A DNA stretch of 64,000 nt from Dermanyssus gallinae (GCA_003439945.1 QVRM01006000.1:62001-126000); one strand, 5' to 3'; counted from the first letter of the stretch, positions 1-12,552 are shown. A program made the numbers and translations. The notes: generated by a model from the sequence alone, not told the origin.

Positions 1-730
1 AACAACGACAGACAAGAGCAGAACACAATAGCAACAATACAACAACAACATCGCCAACAGCAACAACAACAACAATAACGGAAATGATTATGACGACGAT
101 AAAACATTTAGGGGCGTTAGGAACATCTAATCCCGATTTTGCAGGCTCTTGAAACATATCTTCATGGCTTTCCGTTTTAATCGTATTTACCATACTTTCT
201 TGAAAATGCTACTTAATTGTATTGTAAAGAATATATTATACTATATAAACAATACGAGGTCATTATGTATGCATATAGAGCTTGAGCGCTGCCAAACATA
301 ACCAATATGAGTATTCGTTTATCTAATCGTTGAAATATGTATAGTACATAATTCAGATAGAGCTAAGTGTCTTCAAAAAGAAGACTTACACACTCAGTTA
401 AAATGCAAGCATAATAACAAAAATAATTCAATGTCTAAAAAACTGGCCTCTCATCGATTATGCTTGTCGGCCTTTGCAGAACAAGGAAATAAACGCATCA
501 AAGAAAGCAAACGCGAGACCAGCCACTAGTCTAAATAGAATTGAAATTCAGCCTCATTAAAGTCCATGTGGATTCCGCCTAGATCTATGCCAATTTGGAA
601 ATCTACTAAAAACGGCAAATTGTGAAGAAATAGGTGACAGTTGTCAGGAAATAGTGGCGATACACCCGATTGCAGACGTATTTGTTTTACCTATCTCGAA
701 AATAATAAAAACGGATGATTTATTTATATA
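1..730. other. Non-coding, (AAC)n-rich start
   Basis: Positions 1-80 are CAA/AAC-rich low complexity. The rest is AT-rich; I see no gene. Confidence 0.5.
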
Positions 731-736
731 ACTTTG

Positions 737-803
737 GTATGTTAGCACTTTGGAGTGGACAATTGTCTCCACGCAAACGTGTGATTACGGGTTCTCTAAC
801 CCA
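737..803 (-). mobile_element. Retroelement 3' end fragment
   Basis: About 64 bases are nearly identical, in reverse complement, to 6630-6693 (for example gtggacaattgtctcc and cgggttctctaac). That places this fragment over the last codons and 3' UTR of the same retroelement family. Confidence 0.65.
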
Positions 804-809
804 TCTCGA

Positions 810-2460
810 AAATAATACAAGTATATTTAACCGTTTGGTAACATTGAAGAAGAAGGATTCTTTTATCAGGTGGATCCTAAGGTTCTTCACCTAAAAAACT
901 AATTTCAGCTCTACAGACACTAAGTAAAGCAATTTAGTTAGCAAAACTTATTATAACTTGTAATTAGATAATGATGCGAATGTCAATGTTGACCTTTATA
1001 TATGCCCTGATGAATAAAGACGTATAAACGAGAAAACCACCGTCGCAAATTTTTTTCCCAGGTATTATACAAATGAAGATCGTAACCGCTCCGGTTGAAC
1101 TTAAACAGTGCTTGATATTACGTTGGTGTATGTCACTGTATATACAACCTAGATCTTGTAAGTATCTCTAGTACATACAACAGAGGTGGGGGGTGGGTAA
1201 AAAGTACAATAAAGAGTAAATAAGTTTGCCCTTCGTTCACTACTTCTGTTCCACCATTTCCTTTCGTTTGGACTTCTAATAATAATAATATAAAATGGCA
1301 ACCATTGGTGTAGTAGTCGTAGTAATAGATAGTACCAGCAGAATTAACGCAGCGATCCAATTCACTAAGGACAAGAGGGCGTGTATTTTTCACGTGTTTG
1401 TTGTTGTTGTTGTTGCTGTTGAATCACTTTTTAAGTCTGGAAGCTGGGTAAACGTATATAGGGCTATATACCGGCGACAAGAGCAGCCGGCATAGTCGGA
1501 TCGAAGCGAGATCCGACAACTGCCGATACACGACTACGGGCAAATTCTTCAGATGATACTTGTTCATTCAGTCGACTGGTTGGTGAAGGAGAATGCAGTG
1601 GCTGGCTGTCTGGCTTGCCCGAGGAGCGCCAACCTCGGAAGCTATCAGCTGGCATCTGTCGCAATCGAGTCAAGCGCACGCAATAGCGTGATGTCGTTCG
1701 ATACAGTTTGAACTGCTATCGCGATACGGACAAAGACGCCAACTCGATCGGTTGGTAGGTATTTTCGAAGCGATTGCTGCGAAATCTCCCGACTCCAGCC
1801 CTCTCTTCTTCTCCCCCGCCCCCAAACCCCAAGCCTTCCCCCCGCCCCAAACCGCAACCCTTTCTTCTCCCACAAACCCCAACCCTTTCTCCCCCCCCCC
1901 CCTGCCCCCCAACCAGGGTGATCCGAAGGAAACTAAGCATCTCGGTGTGGGGAGAAGAAATTTCCTGCGGCACGGCCAATGGCTGGCCGTGTTAGTCGTG
2001 CGTCATTCGCGACTCTACGACATTGAGGACGACGGGATGATGCGTGCGATGAAGAGCGTCAGCGCTGCCTTCTGCAGCCAACGGCGCTCAAACAACAAAG
2101 ACCCCTGCAGCCAACGGAGCACACAACGGAGCCTGGTTGTTGCCGCTGACTTGGACTTGGATTCCAACCCTATCACTAGGCACTATGGGCATGGGTCTGC
2201 ATGGCAGCCAGCAACGGGCTAAACAACAGGCCCTATTGGAGTTTTCGCCGGCCGCCGACGCTGCTACGTCGCGGCTTATACATGCCGCCGCAGTATCATC
2301 GGCGGCATGTATACTAACATTGTCGACTGTTGTTTCATTGTCTCTGACGTACCGACGTTCCGACCTCAGGAAACACTCGCGGCATTCATACCCGCAAGAG
2401 CACAGATTCGTTGTTCCATTGTTGTCTGATGGCTGACGTTGGAAAGAATGTATACAGAAT
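810..2460. other. No gene recognised; GC-rich 1460-2450
   Basis: A GC-rich stretch with C-runs at 1815-1915 and many overlapping frames on both strands, none convincing. It could be a 5' UTR or regulatory island. Confidence 0.45.
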
Positions 2461-2466
2461 GTACAG

Positions 2467-2471
<5 letters not shown>

Positions 2472-2509
<38 letters not shown>
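2472..2509. repeat. (TA)n microsatellite
   Basis: Similar runs not listed separately occur at 3487-3518, 7262-7296 (then GA), 7679-7708, 22809-22830, 33130-33165, 38199-38231, 44976-45021, 46657-46690, 47035-47067, 48170-48202, 49699-49737, 50098-50130 and 62897-62920. Confidence 0.93.
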
Positions 2510-2514
<5 letters not shown>

Positions 2515-2516
<2 letters not shown>

Positions 2517-3484
2517 TTGACGCATTGAGTATCCGTTTAGAATTTCTAACGCCCATGTATAACTAGACGTGCTCGGGGCGCGTTCATACGTTACGCGTCT
2601 TTTATTCCGACTCAGGCTCAGGATCACAGGCGGTGGCATATGCAGAGGCTGTGCAGGATTTCTACCAGCCGCAGCCACTCCAGCTAGGCTCCAGCTAAGT
2701 GAGGGCTTTTGGCCCCTAGGCATTTCGAACATAACTAATCAGCGACTTTCCTATTAGTGGAAATTAGTCTTGCCGCGGCCCTCTACTGAGGCGTCGGGAC
2801 TTAGCCGACCAAGGCAAGTGCCAGCATTATGTGTCTCTGGCCGGCTGTTGTTGTTGTCGCCAGACTGGCCGCAAGCACATAGCATTACGTTACCACGTTA
2901 GGCTCGAAACATGCACGAGACCATGCGGACAAGTAGTGCCCTAACTCTGTGCGGAATTGTTCTCATGTGTTCAGGAAGATGAGTCCTGGTTCCGAGTTGA
3001 CGTTCTGTCCGTCGGAAGGTTATGGCAGAGTTCAAATCAAGTAGCAAGTGGACAGCACTCATAACAACGACGAAAACTATGGCGGTTACCACAACACGAG
3101 CAAGCAACACATTCAACAGAGCATTGGCGACAAAACAACCATAACCACTCTGTCTTCTATGGGCTCTACTCACCACAGGCTCATAGACTTCTATCATTGG
3201 AGGTGGATTTTTTAAAATCAAAACTAGCTCGATGGGAACAACAAGAAACCAGGTAAATTAATGATATCAGCAAATAAGCGGCTCTTTTCGCTAAAGCATT
3301 TCTGCTTCGTTCTTTCTGTGGTGTCGGATTCCAGATAGAAATATAGATATAATTGTGGTTTTACGTTTGTTCAGTTTCTTGAAAACCAACGCATTAAATC
3401 ATTGGCTTCAACTTAACTAAGTAAAACGCTTCCTTATATGTACGCGGCAGATCCCCAGAGAAACGGACATCCCGTATTCGTGAG

Positions 3485-3518
<34 letters not shown>

Positions 3519-4360
3519 TTAAAGGTTTCCAGAGAATAAATATTAAATACGATTACGAAGTTGTATGAAATACATACACATACCATCCACAATTATGCTG
3601 CGCATCAGTCTCACTGAACATATCTGGACGCAATAATCGAGCAATCACATTAGAATCACACTGAACCAGTTTGACTCTTTTAATCCAATATTAAACAGAC
3701 TGACAACATGCAAACCTCGACAAAATGTCATAATTCAAGTCTAGAGGTATTTATTTATGTAATGTATCTTACGTTGTCTGCGTCCTCTGTGGATAATCCC
3801 ACCACGCATTCATGCTTATTTTCCATTTTACTGAAAACGAGGCAACTTGAGCCAACAAGCATTGAATATGGTATCCACATGTCAATCTGAGTAGTATTTC
3901 TACTACTGGAGTAAAACCTTGAAAATGATAACGCCAACTAAGATGTTCCTTCATCACCCAATGAATGACGATTAACTTTGGATATCTAACTTCATAAGAG
4001 CATTTACCTACAGTGGGTTATAACCAGCTAGGAACTAATTGCCCTACTGGGTAACGTAAGAGATGCATCGATGCGATTAACGCAATCTCGAGGATTTTAC
4101 CAACGCGATGTGTACTGCCAATAACTAAATTAATGTAAAAACATTTTTTTGTGGTTCGGAATGAAAAGCATTTACATTCGTTAAGAATTGTCCAGGCGTA
4201 TAAGAAAAAAAACTAAATAATACGAAGAATCACTATAAGTGTGGTGAAGTTAGTGTTTTTATTTTAATAAAAAATATTTTAAGGCAGTTTATCATGCCTA
4301 ATCTGTCCGTTATGTCGATTCATCTAATATGATTATATTTGTTAGTATTTCTTAATTGAA
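2515..4360. other. No gene recognised
   Basis: GC-moderate to about 3230, then AT-rich. A minus-strand frame at 2898-3221 with a hydrophobic stretch derives from CAA/ACA-rich DNA and is not convincing. Confidence 0.45.
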
Positions 4361-4364
4361 AATG

Positions 4365-4366
<2 letters not shown>

Positions 4367-4445
<79 letters not shown>
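4367..4445. repeat. (TA)n microsatellite, ~40 units
   Basis: Uninterrupted AT dinucleotide run. Confidence 0.95.
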
Positions 4446-4446
<1 letters not shown>

Positions 4447-4825
4447 GATTATGTTGGATCTACAGAGATACATAAACATTCGTCACGGGCCGTCGCTAAT
4501 AAAGCACTGTATTTGCTTATAGTAGCTTTCGTAAAAAAAACACTTGTGCTACCAGTACATGGCTTCTGATTATCTGCGGAATGGTCAAGACATTACGCAG
4601 TTAATTGCATATATTAATTGTGCCCACCTTTCAAGCTGTGCGAAGGCGAAGACTGAAGCTCGAACCCGTCAAGGACATAGTCGACTGAAGGACTTAGGAC
4701 GCGAGAACATCCTTGTTGGACTTTTGTTATTGTGCAGCAGCGAGGTGGCGGCCTTGGGTCAAATTGATCTTCGTAACTTCACCAGCACGTCGTGCATCTA
4801 GTTAGTCCGGTCGTTCATGTTGATG

Positions 4826-4886
4826 CCTCGTAAACACGAAACTAAACCACAGGCATGCCTCGTAAACACGGAACTAGACCACAGTA
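4826..4886. repeat. Tandem duplication of ~33 bp
   Basis: atgcctcgtaaacacg.aact followed by a.accacag occurs twice in a row with few changes. Confidence 0.8.
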
Positions 4887-4947
4887 TCCGAACTATAAGG
4901 CGCGAGAAGTGCGCATTATCATCTAATCAGCTCTTAAACATCAGCTA

Positions 4948-5130
4948 GTCGAGCCCGGTGGCGTGGTGGCATGCGTCTGCGCCTCGCGACCGGAGGAGAC
5001 ACATAGGTGCGCGGGTTCGAGCCCCACCGTTGCACATTTGTATTTATGGGGGTCCGTCTATGAAGCAATGCGAAAAGCAGTCCCATGGACGTTAAATCTT
5101 GGCTGAGAGTCAGCCCCGAAAGGATTTTTT
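4948..5130 (+). mobile_element. tRNA-derived SINE copy A, full length with 14-bp TSD
   Basis: Head contains an A-box-like tggcgtggtgg and a B-box ggttcgagcccc. A body follows, then the short hairpin ggctgagagtcagcc, and the copy ends in a T-run rather than poly(A). It is flanked by a perfect 14-bp target-site duplication, ttaaacatcagcta, at 4934-4947 and 5131-5144, proving insertion by a LINE-type mechanism. Related copies lie at 23.8, 28.0 and 57.3 kb. Confidence 0.85.
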
Positions 5131-5149
5131 TTAAACATCAGCTAACCTA

Positions 5150-6435
5150 GTGTCGTTTAGTTTATTCTCAGATTAGAGCCGTAGCTTATGTCGGAACCGC
5201 ACTTTCTCTGCCGCCAGTATAGCTGATTGGCCAATTTCTATTGACTTTGAGGCTCCGTTGTCCCTAATACTCGAATTATATATCGCAAATTGAAGGCAGA
5301 ATAAAGTTGCTTTCTCTCCTATTGTGTTTTCCGGTATGTGGGGGTGTCTTATCGGCATCCTGCGTTGTTCGCGTCGTTAGCACCTTTCTCTTCCGTCGGC
5401 TGGGGGCAAGTGGGGTGATATATATATATATACAAAAATTTCAATTATTTTCACTTATATTTAATTTACGCGAGTAACAGGAAACTAAACCGCGTTCATA
5501 TAATTTAGCATAATTATCGCATACTACCAATTACGACATTGGGCAGATAATGCAGTGAGGTAGTATTATAAATTATAAATATATAAAATTATAAATATAT
5601 GTGGTATATGTAGATGCGTGGCCGTCAAATATTGAAGCTTTTGGTCCCTCTTCGCTTTGATCAACTTTAGCTGTAGTGTTTGCGAAGTTAATTTTCTGTT
5701 ACGATAAGGGATAAGCAAATGGCAGTGACGAGACCGAGTCCCCTGTTAACAGAGCAGGTCCGTTTTTTTTTGCCACGAAAATGCTTGCTTTTTGGCGGCA
5801 GGCGTTGGTTCAGCACAATGAAGCGTCGGCAACAAGGCTTATGGAACAGCTGGCCCGTGTGGCCCTGAGGGTTGCGGCGCCAACGCCCACCATAATCCGC
5901 CTTGCAGAATTATTCGTATTTTTATTATCATTATTATGATGAAGATTCGTATTGGAATATTAGAGCTGAGCCGGTAAGGTTTTGTTCAGACGACGTGACC
6001 GAGGTCTAGTTTGTGCGTGAGAACGTGGCCCGGCCCAGTCGAACAGGCGGGCAAATCCGTTTACGGGTTACGGGGGGCTACATGACCACCCATGTGCACG
6101 CGCCATTGAGCATCCAGTTGGTCGACCGACCGACTTCGATCAAACCATAGGGCAGAAACAGTAGCAATAGCAAACCCTAAAGACAATAGCAAAAATAACA
6201 GCATTTGCAGTTGCCCGCCTCTTCGGTCTTCGGGCGCAGATTCGATCTCGTTGCCACTTGTGCGATTCGTACTTGTGGCTCGACTGAAGTGGTCTACGAA
6301 TCGTGAACATTTCGGAACGCGACAGCGCGCTAGAAGAAGTGATCCGAAGGTCTTCATTTGAAGTTGATTAGTTGTTGGCAGGGGTTCTCATATGGAGGAG
6401 CCTTGCCCCGGTCGAATAATAATAATAATAATAAT
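5150..6435. other. No firm gene; small open frame at ~5780-5940
   Basis: A 52-codon plus-strand frame (MLAFWRQALVQHNEAS start) looks protein-like but ends in a TTA-rich repeat and has no recognised homologue. GC-rich sequence at 5990-6360 shows nothing else. Confidence 0.4.
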
Positions 6436-6438
6436 AGT

Positions 6439-6699
6439 CCGTTGGCGTTCGAGACTATGGGAGCTGCAGGCCCCCTTACGCTCAAGCTGATTCAGCGGGT
6501 CGGTAAAAGCCCTAATCTTTCGACAGGAGACTCGAGGGCATCCGAATTCTTGCGTCAGAGGCTGTCGCTCGACATTCAACGAGGAAACGCAGCGTCTGTT
6601 CGGGGCACATTGTTAAACTGGGCTAACCCTGGGTTAGAGAACCCGTGATCACACGTTCGCGCGGAGACAATTGTCCACTCCAAAATGCTAACATAGTGA

Positions 6700-6747
<48 letters not shown>

Positions 6748-6750
6748 CTG
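6439..6750 (+). mobile_element. Retroelement C-terminus, 3' UTR and (TAA)n tail
   Basis: The plus strand encodes PLAFETMGAAGP, LIQRVGKSPNLSTGDSRASE, RQRLSLDIQRGNAASVRG and ends PGLENP then TGA near 6646. A 3' UTR of about 50 bases is followed by a clean (AAT)n tail at 6700-6747. A second (AAT)n run at 6415-6436 immediately upstream marks the 5' truncation point or another tail. All blocks match the longer copy at 55.3-56.1 kb in order. Confidence 0.7.
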
Positions 6751-6804
6751 CAGATATGAAGTGACGGCCATTGCTGGCCCATCTATCTAGTAATGTATAC
6801 TTTA

Positions 6805-7047
6805 CTTCGTGCAGAATTTTCCGCCAAACACGCCGGTATGATCGGTTCCTTTGTGCGCTGACTGGTTCTCCCGCAAACGTAGATTTTGCACAACTATGTA
6901 GGAGAAAAAAGACAGAGTAACTGCTTTTATAAATTTCATCCTCACTCCTAAACAAAACGTTTTCCCGACTTCCACCCATTGGCAAAAATGATTTTCTCAC
7001 TGAGTTTGACCATACCCTAGCGTTTTGGATATACAAATAGGAACACC
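6805..7047 (-). repeat. Dispersed repeat copy 1 with TIR-like end
   Basis: Shares with 7520-7680 the ordered blocks ccaaacacgc.ggtatgat.ggtt and ccattgg.aaaaatgattt. On the minus strand it begins agggtgttcctatttg beside (TA)n, like a Tc1/mariner-type terminus. Confidence 0.5.
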
Positions 7048-7260
7048 CTATATATATAATTACGCGTTAGGTAAACTATGTTTACCACCAATGTCGGTAC
7101 CTGATAGCCCTCGTTTTGATAAGGCCGATTACTAGAATTTGTCTTCAGCCACTGGAACCAATCGAGCAATCTGGCCGTCCGGCAGCGTTGGGAACATAAA
7201 ACGAGAACTTCAAGCGGACATATATTCGTATTTACAGAAAAAATGCTATTTTAATATAAA

Positions 7261-7313
<53 letters not shown>

Positions 7314-7519
7314 TTTCCCAGAATTTGTTCAACTTTAGGATCTGGTACAACTCGACAAAAAAATAATTTTATCCAATAGAACAAGAAACGGAACTGTTTT
7401 TAAACATGGGTAATTAAGCGTGAAAGCTAAAATAAATGAATTACAGAGAGTTTAGTTTCTTGAAAATTTTCTTTAGTCAAAAATTGCTCTGTTTTAAGCT
7501 TACGTAGAATGCAATTCAA

Positions 7520-7680
7520 CAGATGCGAAATTTCCCTCCAAACACGCAGGTATGATTGGTTTTGGATCGGATAGCTGGGGCTCTCGTAATCGCCATTTTT
7601 GGAAATTTCGCTTTTACTTAAAAAGAAGACATTTTCCCTCTTTATTCCATTGGAAAAAATGATTTCTTATCCTAGTTATA
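7520..7680 (-). repeat. Dispersed repeat copy 2, diverged
   Basis: Diverged partner of 6805-7047 in the same orientation, also ending at a (TA)n run (7679). Confidence 0.45.
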
Positions 7681-7708
7681 GATATATATATATATATATA
7701 TATATATA

Positions 7709-8265
7709 CTGGGTCATGCAGAAGATCTTGCCCGTTTTTTAGCTAAGGAAGAAACTCGAATTTGCTATGAAAACGCAAACTTGCGGGTTTATTTTTGTTT
7801 AACTTTGGGTACTTAGGTTTATTATCAATTTAGTTTCCCCTTTTTTGAGTGATACTTTGCCAACTATCAACCAGCCTTTTGATTCCTTTTTTGTAAATGT
7901 CTTAGAGATGAAGAAGTGCCGTTAGAGTGACTGGAATGAGTGACAGTCTAAAGGTGCAAAGTCTGGATAGTATGATGGGTGCAATAAGTATTCAGCTCAT
8001 GTTGGATTTTTGGACTGGTGTTACTGACATAAGGTTGACATAAGGTGAATATAACCCCTTTTCCGTTCACGAAGTTTGGGTCAAATTTTCTTGAACTCGT
8101 CGGAGATGTTGATTGTTTGGCACCTTCTGAGAGGTTCAATATAAACGGTGCTTCTGATATGCCAACAACATAACATAACCTTATTTGAGTAGACTTTTTG
8201 TTTAAGTTGACTGTGTCTTCGAGCGACTATAATGACTACAAAGTATCTACGTGCAAACACCTGCA
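7709..8265 (-). pseudogene. Mariner transposase relic 3, catalytic Asp lost, internally deleted
   Basis: On the minus strand, KVMLCCWHIRSTVY (about 8180-8140) aligns with the mariner strand that carries the first catalytic Asp in a WWD context, here replaced by His. It is followed by an LRRCQTINIS segment. HPSYYPDFAPLDCHSF at about 7982-7934 corresponds to the third-Asp block. The HDNAP block between them is missing and the spacing is about 67 residues, half of normal. Several frame changes and stops occur. The 3' end (actgggtcatgcagaa on the + strand) abuts a (TA)n run ending at 7708. A third, non-autonomous mariner lineage in the window. Confidence 0.7.
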
Positions 8266-8479
8266 GAAAGGGGAGCAATGCGTCGCGAATTATCGTTCTC
8301 TGTCGCAGTGCTATTATTACTGTTATTATTATTATTATTACAATTATCATTTACTATCATTCAGTAATTACAATAGTGAGGTATGAACGTTTAATGACTG
8401 AATGATGTTTTTTGCCTTTAATCACTCGAATCTACGTATATGCAAGTACTAGAGATGACGCACGACTCGGCGCTACACA

Positions 8480-9535
8480 TAAACGCCAACCGACATTTCC
8501 ATAGTATTTATTTAATTCAGAAAAGTGCTTTTGACGGAGTCAATTACAAAATGGAAGTCAATTAACTAAAAGCGCTCGTGGTCCATCCGCAGATCTGCAA
8601 ATGGCTCGCAGAGTTTTTGCGCAACCGCACTTTTCGAGTCAAGTCAGGGGACGCCTTACACGGCTCGCGTCCGGTACCGTCTGGCGTGCCGCAGAGGAGC
8701 TGCGTCTCTCCGCTTTTGTACACAATTTTTGTTCTAAACATAAAACTCTGTATATCACATAACGCAAAATATATCAAGTGCGCAGACGATATTTTTTTTT
8801 AGATTTTCTGTAAGGCTATTGCCCGGTGTGTACGGTTTTTTCATGTCATGGCAAACTTTTGATCTAAAGATATATAGTGCGCTTGACGTCTCATCCGAGC
8901 GCATAGCACGACACTGCGCTGTGAACGGGTGTCAGCCGGTGGTGGTGCATTGACAACGGTATGCAGCTCTCCGTTCATAACTGTCTCGTTTTAAAACACA
9001 GCTCCTCCGAGCTAAACTACTTACTCAATGAGTCAGCACTGCCAGTGGCCAATGTAAAGCGAGACCTTTGAATCTTAATCTCGACGGGCCTCACCGCTTC
9101 TCCGCACATACCAAGGAACCAGTCAAAATCAACATGAAGCTTGTGAATATTTAGTTTCGCTGTTTCATTGTTAAGAAGCCTACGGTGTATCTTTGTTTGT
9201 ACAAATTGATTGCGTTATCCAAACGTTTATACTACCCACTCGTATAGCATTCACATGGATGTAAATACACGATTATAGGCGTACCAACGAGTCCGCAGAA
9301 GATGTGATCTCAAAGCAAACGACACTGCTTTACCGCCCTTAAGGGACACACTCAGGAATATTGACAAACGAGTTCTGGCACAATTTGTGCGTGCAAGCCA
9401 TTTTGATCGCTTATTTGAAGTGCCGCCAAACAATCGCAGAAGCCATATCGTATATGTATCACAACAGGACGACTGCGCAGGCCCCTCTTGCGACCAGTCT
9501 TCCTCACCTTTTATTACGTGAATAAAGAAATGTCT
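8480..9535 (+). pseudogene. Degenerate LINE (non-LTR) reverse transcriptase
   Basis: The plus strand encodes pieces of a non-LTR reverse transcriptase. QKSAFDGVNYKM precedes a stop, then WLAEFLRNRTFRV, GVPQRSCVSPLLYTIFV (the GxPQG.xSPxL fingers motif with the second G changed to R) and KCADDIFF (the YADD palm motif with Tyr changed to Cys). A run of stops follows. The C-terminal end is recognisable as LRDTLRNIDKRVLAQF and RASHFDRLFEVPP near 9340-9430, and AATAAA at 9521-9526 may be its polyadenylation signal. The RT catalytic Asp pair is present but the copy is dead. The family resembles Jockey/CR1-type LINEs; I cannot place it further. Confidence 0.72.
8809..8864 (-). repeat. Dispersed repeat shared with 56284-56340
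   Basis: About 56 bases share gtaaggcta, gtgtacgg and catgtcatggc with the SINE-like body at 56.3 kb. It lies inside the degenerate LINE, just after the CADD motif, so it may be an insertion. Confidence 0.45.
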
Positions 9536-9539
9536 ATGT

Positions 9540-12280
9540 TATTAAATTATATTTTAAGTTGTACGCAAAAAATATAATACTTTGATTATATACTCGAATA
9601 ATGTGTTCCTTTCAACGGCACCAGAATATAAAATAGTAACAAACAAAAATCGACTTTATTTGAGAGAAAATTAAAGTAAGATCTAGGTGCTTAACTGAAT
9701 TAATGAATGCACAGCCTAATCACACCTACGAATTTTAATGCAACTAAGCTTGATTTGACCATTTTACCATATTCCTTCCTCCGAAAAATTAGGGGTACCC
9801 TATGGATCAGTCGTAACAATCTTTACCGATATTTTATGCGTCAGAAGATTTGCAGCGGGTTCATTCCAGAAATGTTGAATTTCTAGCAAATAAACGCCCG
9901 TCGGAAAATGTCCGAATTGAAACTTCAGGCGGTAGCAAAAGATGCATGGACTGTTTGAGAAAGTGATTATGGGAAACGAGTGATAGGTGTGTAGTTGCGA
10001 CATCAAGACCAAGCGCCCCATTCTCCCAGTAATGCTTCCAAGGAGAGTGTCGTTCAAAGAAATTCAGACAGATCAGATCCTACACCGAGGTTACTTGGAT
10101 TGTTTTATTTTGACTACAAGGGTATCAACTTCCACGAATGTTTGCTACCTGATTCTATGGTTAGAAATACTACCGCCAAATTCTAGGAAGATTGCGCAAG
10201 AAGCCTTGCGTCCAACGCAAGAAGCCTGAACTTTAGATAAATAATATATTTGATCCTTCATCATGACGACGTACCTGCGCACACATCACTACTGAGGTCG
10301 GAATATTTGATGAAAAATTTGATCATTATAATTTCGCAACCTTCTCAGTCGCCTCACTGGCTCAAGCGTGCGACCTTTTTCCTGTTTCCTCTGATAAAAA
10401 CAATTTAAAGGGACAATGTACAAAGGGACTATAGAGGAGGGAGAAAATAGAAATAATTCGCAGAAGCAACTCAATTCGATTCCGAAAGACGCGTTTAGTA
10501 ATGTTTCGAATAGTGGGAAAGAAGGTAGCACAAGTGCGTTCCAGAGGGCGGACGCCATTTTAAGAGAAGCAAAAACACTTTCAATGAATAAATAGAATTT
10601 CTATTTTTATAAATATGTTTCAGAACTTTTCGATTCGCCATCATACATATGTTTTACAATAGTTGGATTATATTTTGTTGCGCTTTGTGTAGGTACACAC
10701 AAGTTGTAATTACAATTTAGTCAGTGTTGTAACCGATATCTTCCGAACTGTACAACGAGCCCGCGGTATCCCCCACACGTCGTATTATATTACTTGTAGC
10801 AGCAGACACCAGAAAAAGGTCATGGACTTTCATAATTCGTATTATGCCAGTCACGGAGGACAACTCCAACCCGTAGATACCCTCGATGAAGGATATCAAT
10901 GTCTTGAAGCTTGCCTTTCCGCTTTGTGTCTTCCAGTCATATTAAATCTTAGTTAAACTCTCTGTCGGCGCCACGTGCAACCTTAAACTTAAAAGCAGTT
11001 TTTTCTCAAACGAGTTATTAGCGGAATGTACTACTTGCTAGTATGAAAATGCGACTTGGATAGCTGAGGGCTCAAATTTATTTGCAGATCATGAGATCAT
11101 AAAGTGACAAAGTCCAGGATTCATTCCTTGAATTTTAGTACATCAGTACGGATTAGTTATCCTCCACGTTGAAACTCAACTACATTTGTCTTTCTGATTG
11201 TACTGGCAAATTTTGCTGTCGAAGGCGTGTTCGAATCGCGCTATGTGTGTTTTGTTAAATTTTAATAAACGTTTTCATAAATACGACCCACTCTTCCCGA
11301 ATACTGACGCCTTAATCCATAGTCTCGTAATAGCACGTATGCAAGCCAGTGTTTCTCGTCATCTTATAGGGTGTCGTTTCTTGCCGAAAGTCTCTCGTTC
11401 TGTCAGAATTTGCATAGCTTTTGACGGCTGTCGGTAACTTCCTAAGGCAAGCTAGTGGAGACTCTAACGCATAGTTTTAAAAGCACGTTGTCGTGCATAA
11501 AATCAAATCCTGCTCGAATAGAAATCGTTCTTCTTCTCGTGGGGACACAGACTTAAAAGCTTTAACACGGTGTAAACTATATAACTACTCTGATACCGAT
11601 ATGCATAAAATTGTGTATGTCGAGATAGAAGACAAACTTTGATCATGCGTCAAGGGAATAGCATAGAATACTGCTATTAAGATGCATAGGTATACATTTT
11701 AATATAATATATTGTATAATGCTTTCATGAGCAGTGTGGTGTGTACCGCAGAGCTAATCGCAGAAGTAACATTGGCCCTGTGGAAAACCTTAAGAATAGA
11801 TTTTTGTCTGTACTGGTGGGCGCTATATATCGTGTCGGACAGCATTGCTTGAGTTTCGCAGATTGGTACTTTAAACCCTGCTAGTTTGCAAATAAAATCT
11901 AGCAATACTAAAAAACTGCTAGAATTAGTAACTATTCATTAGCTTATGACCGTTGATTCAGAATTACCGTGCGAAACGTACAAAAACGGCAGACTCTATT
12001 AGATATGCGTTTGTGCGGTTTTTTTTTATCTGACACGTCATCTTCTCCATGCAACGGGTCCTACGCAACCATTGCGGAATGTACCTTCGAACGGGAAGAA
12101 CCGAGCGTTGTTGCATCAGGCCGTGCGCCAGACAGACGTTTTGTTCCGTCAACAACACCAGTGGCGCTGATAACAGGTTATCTCACCGGGCAAAGCTACC
12201 GCGTCAGGTAGGCGACAGCGGCTGCATTGCGACACCGCAGACCAGGCAAGGCCTACAGGGAAGAATCGGTTCCGATATTT
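9540..12280. other. No gene recognised
   Basis: Mixed AT-rich sequence with short frames on both strands, none with motifs or good splice context. Confidence 0.5.
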
Positions 12281-12288
12281 GTTGTCCT

Positions 12289-12395
12289 CGTCGATGCCAG
12301 TCGGACAGCAGCAGAGGCGACTTCCTGACATCTATATCAGAGGCTGTGACGCGTGGAGAGATCTATCTGCACCGTTATATATATATATATACATA

Positions 12396-12447
<52 letters not shown>

Positions 12448-12496
12448 GTATATATATATATATACATATATAGATATATAGGTATATATATATATA

Positions 12497-12552
<56 letters not shown>

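Noticed and set aside
2088..2732. 214-codon minus-strand frame
   Set aside because: It crosses a (TA)n run and shows no domain or splice support.
2898..3221. Minus-strand frame with a hydrophobic segment as a membrane-protein exon
   Set aside because: The hydrophobic part comes from CAA/ACA-rich DNA read in reverse; no motif.
5016..5028. Genuine tRNA gene
   Set aside because: The B-box is good but the anticodon loop lacks the U33 context and the sequence is part of a dispersed SINE with a TSD.
10717..10899. Possible similarity to 30780-30860
   Set aside because: Only scattered short matches after comparing both strands.
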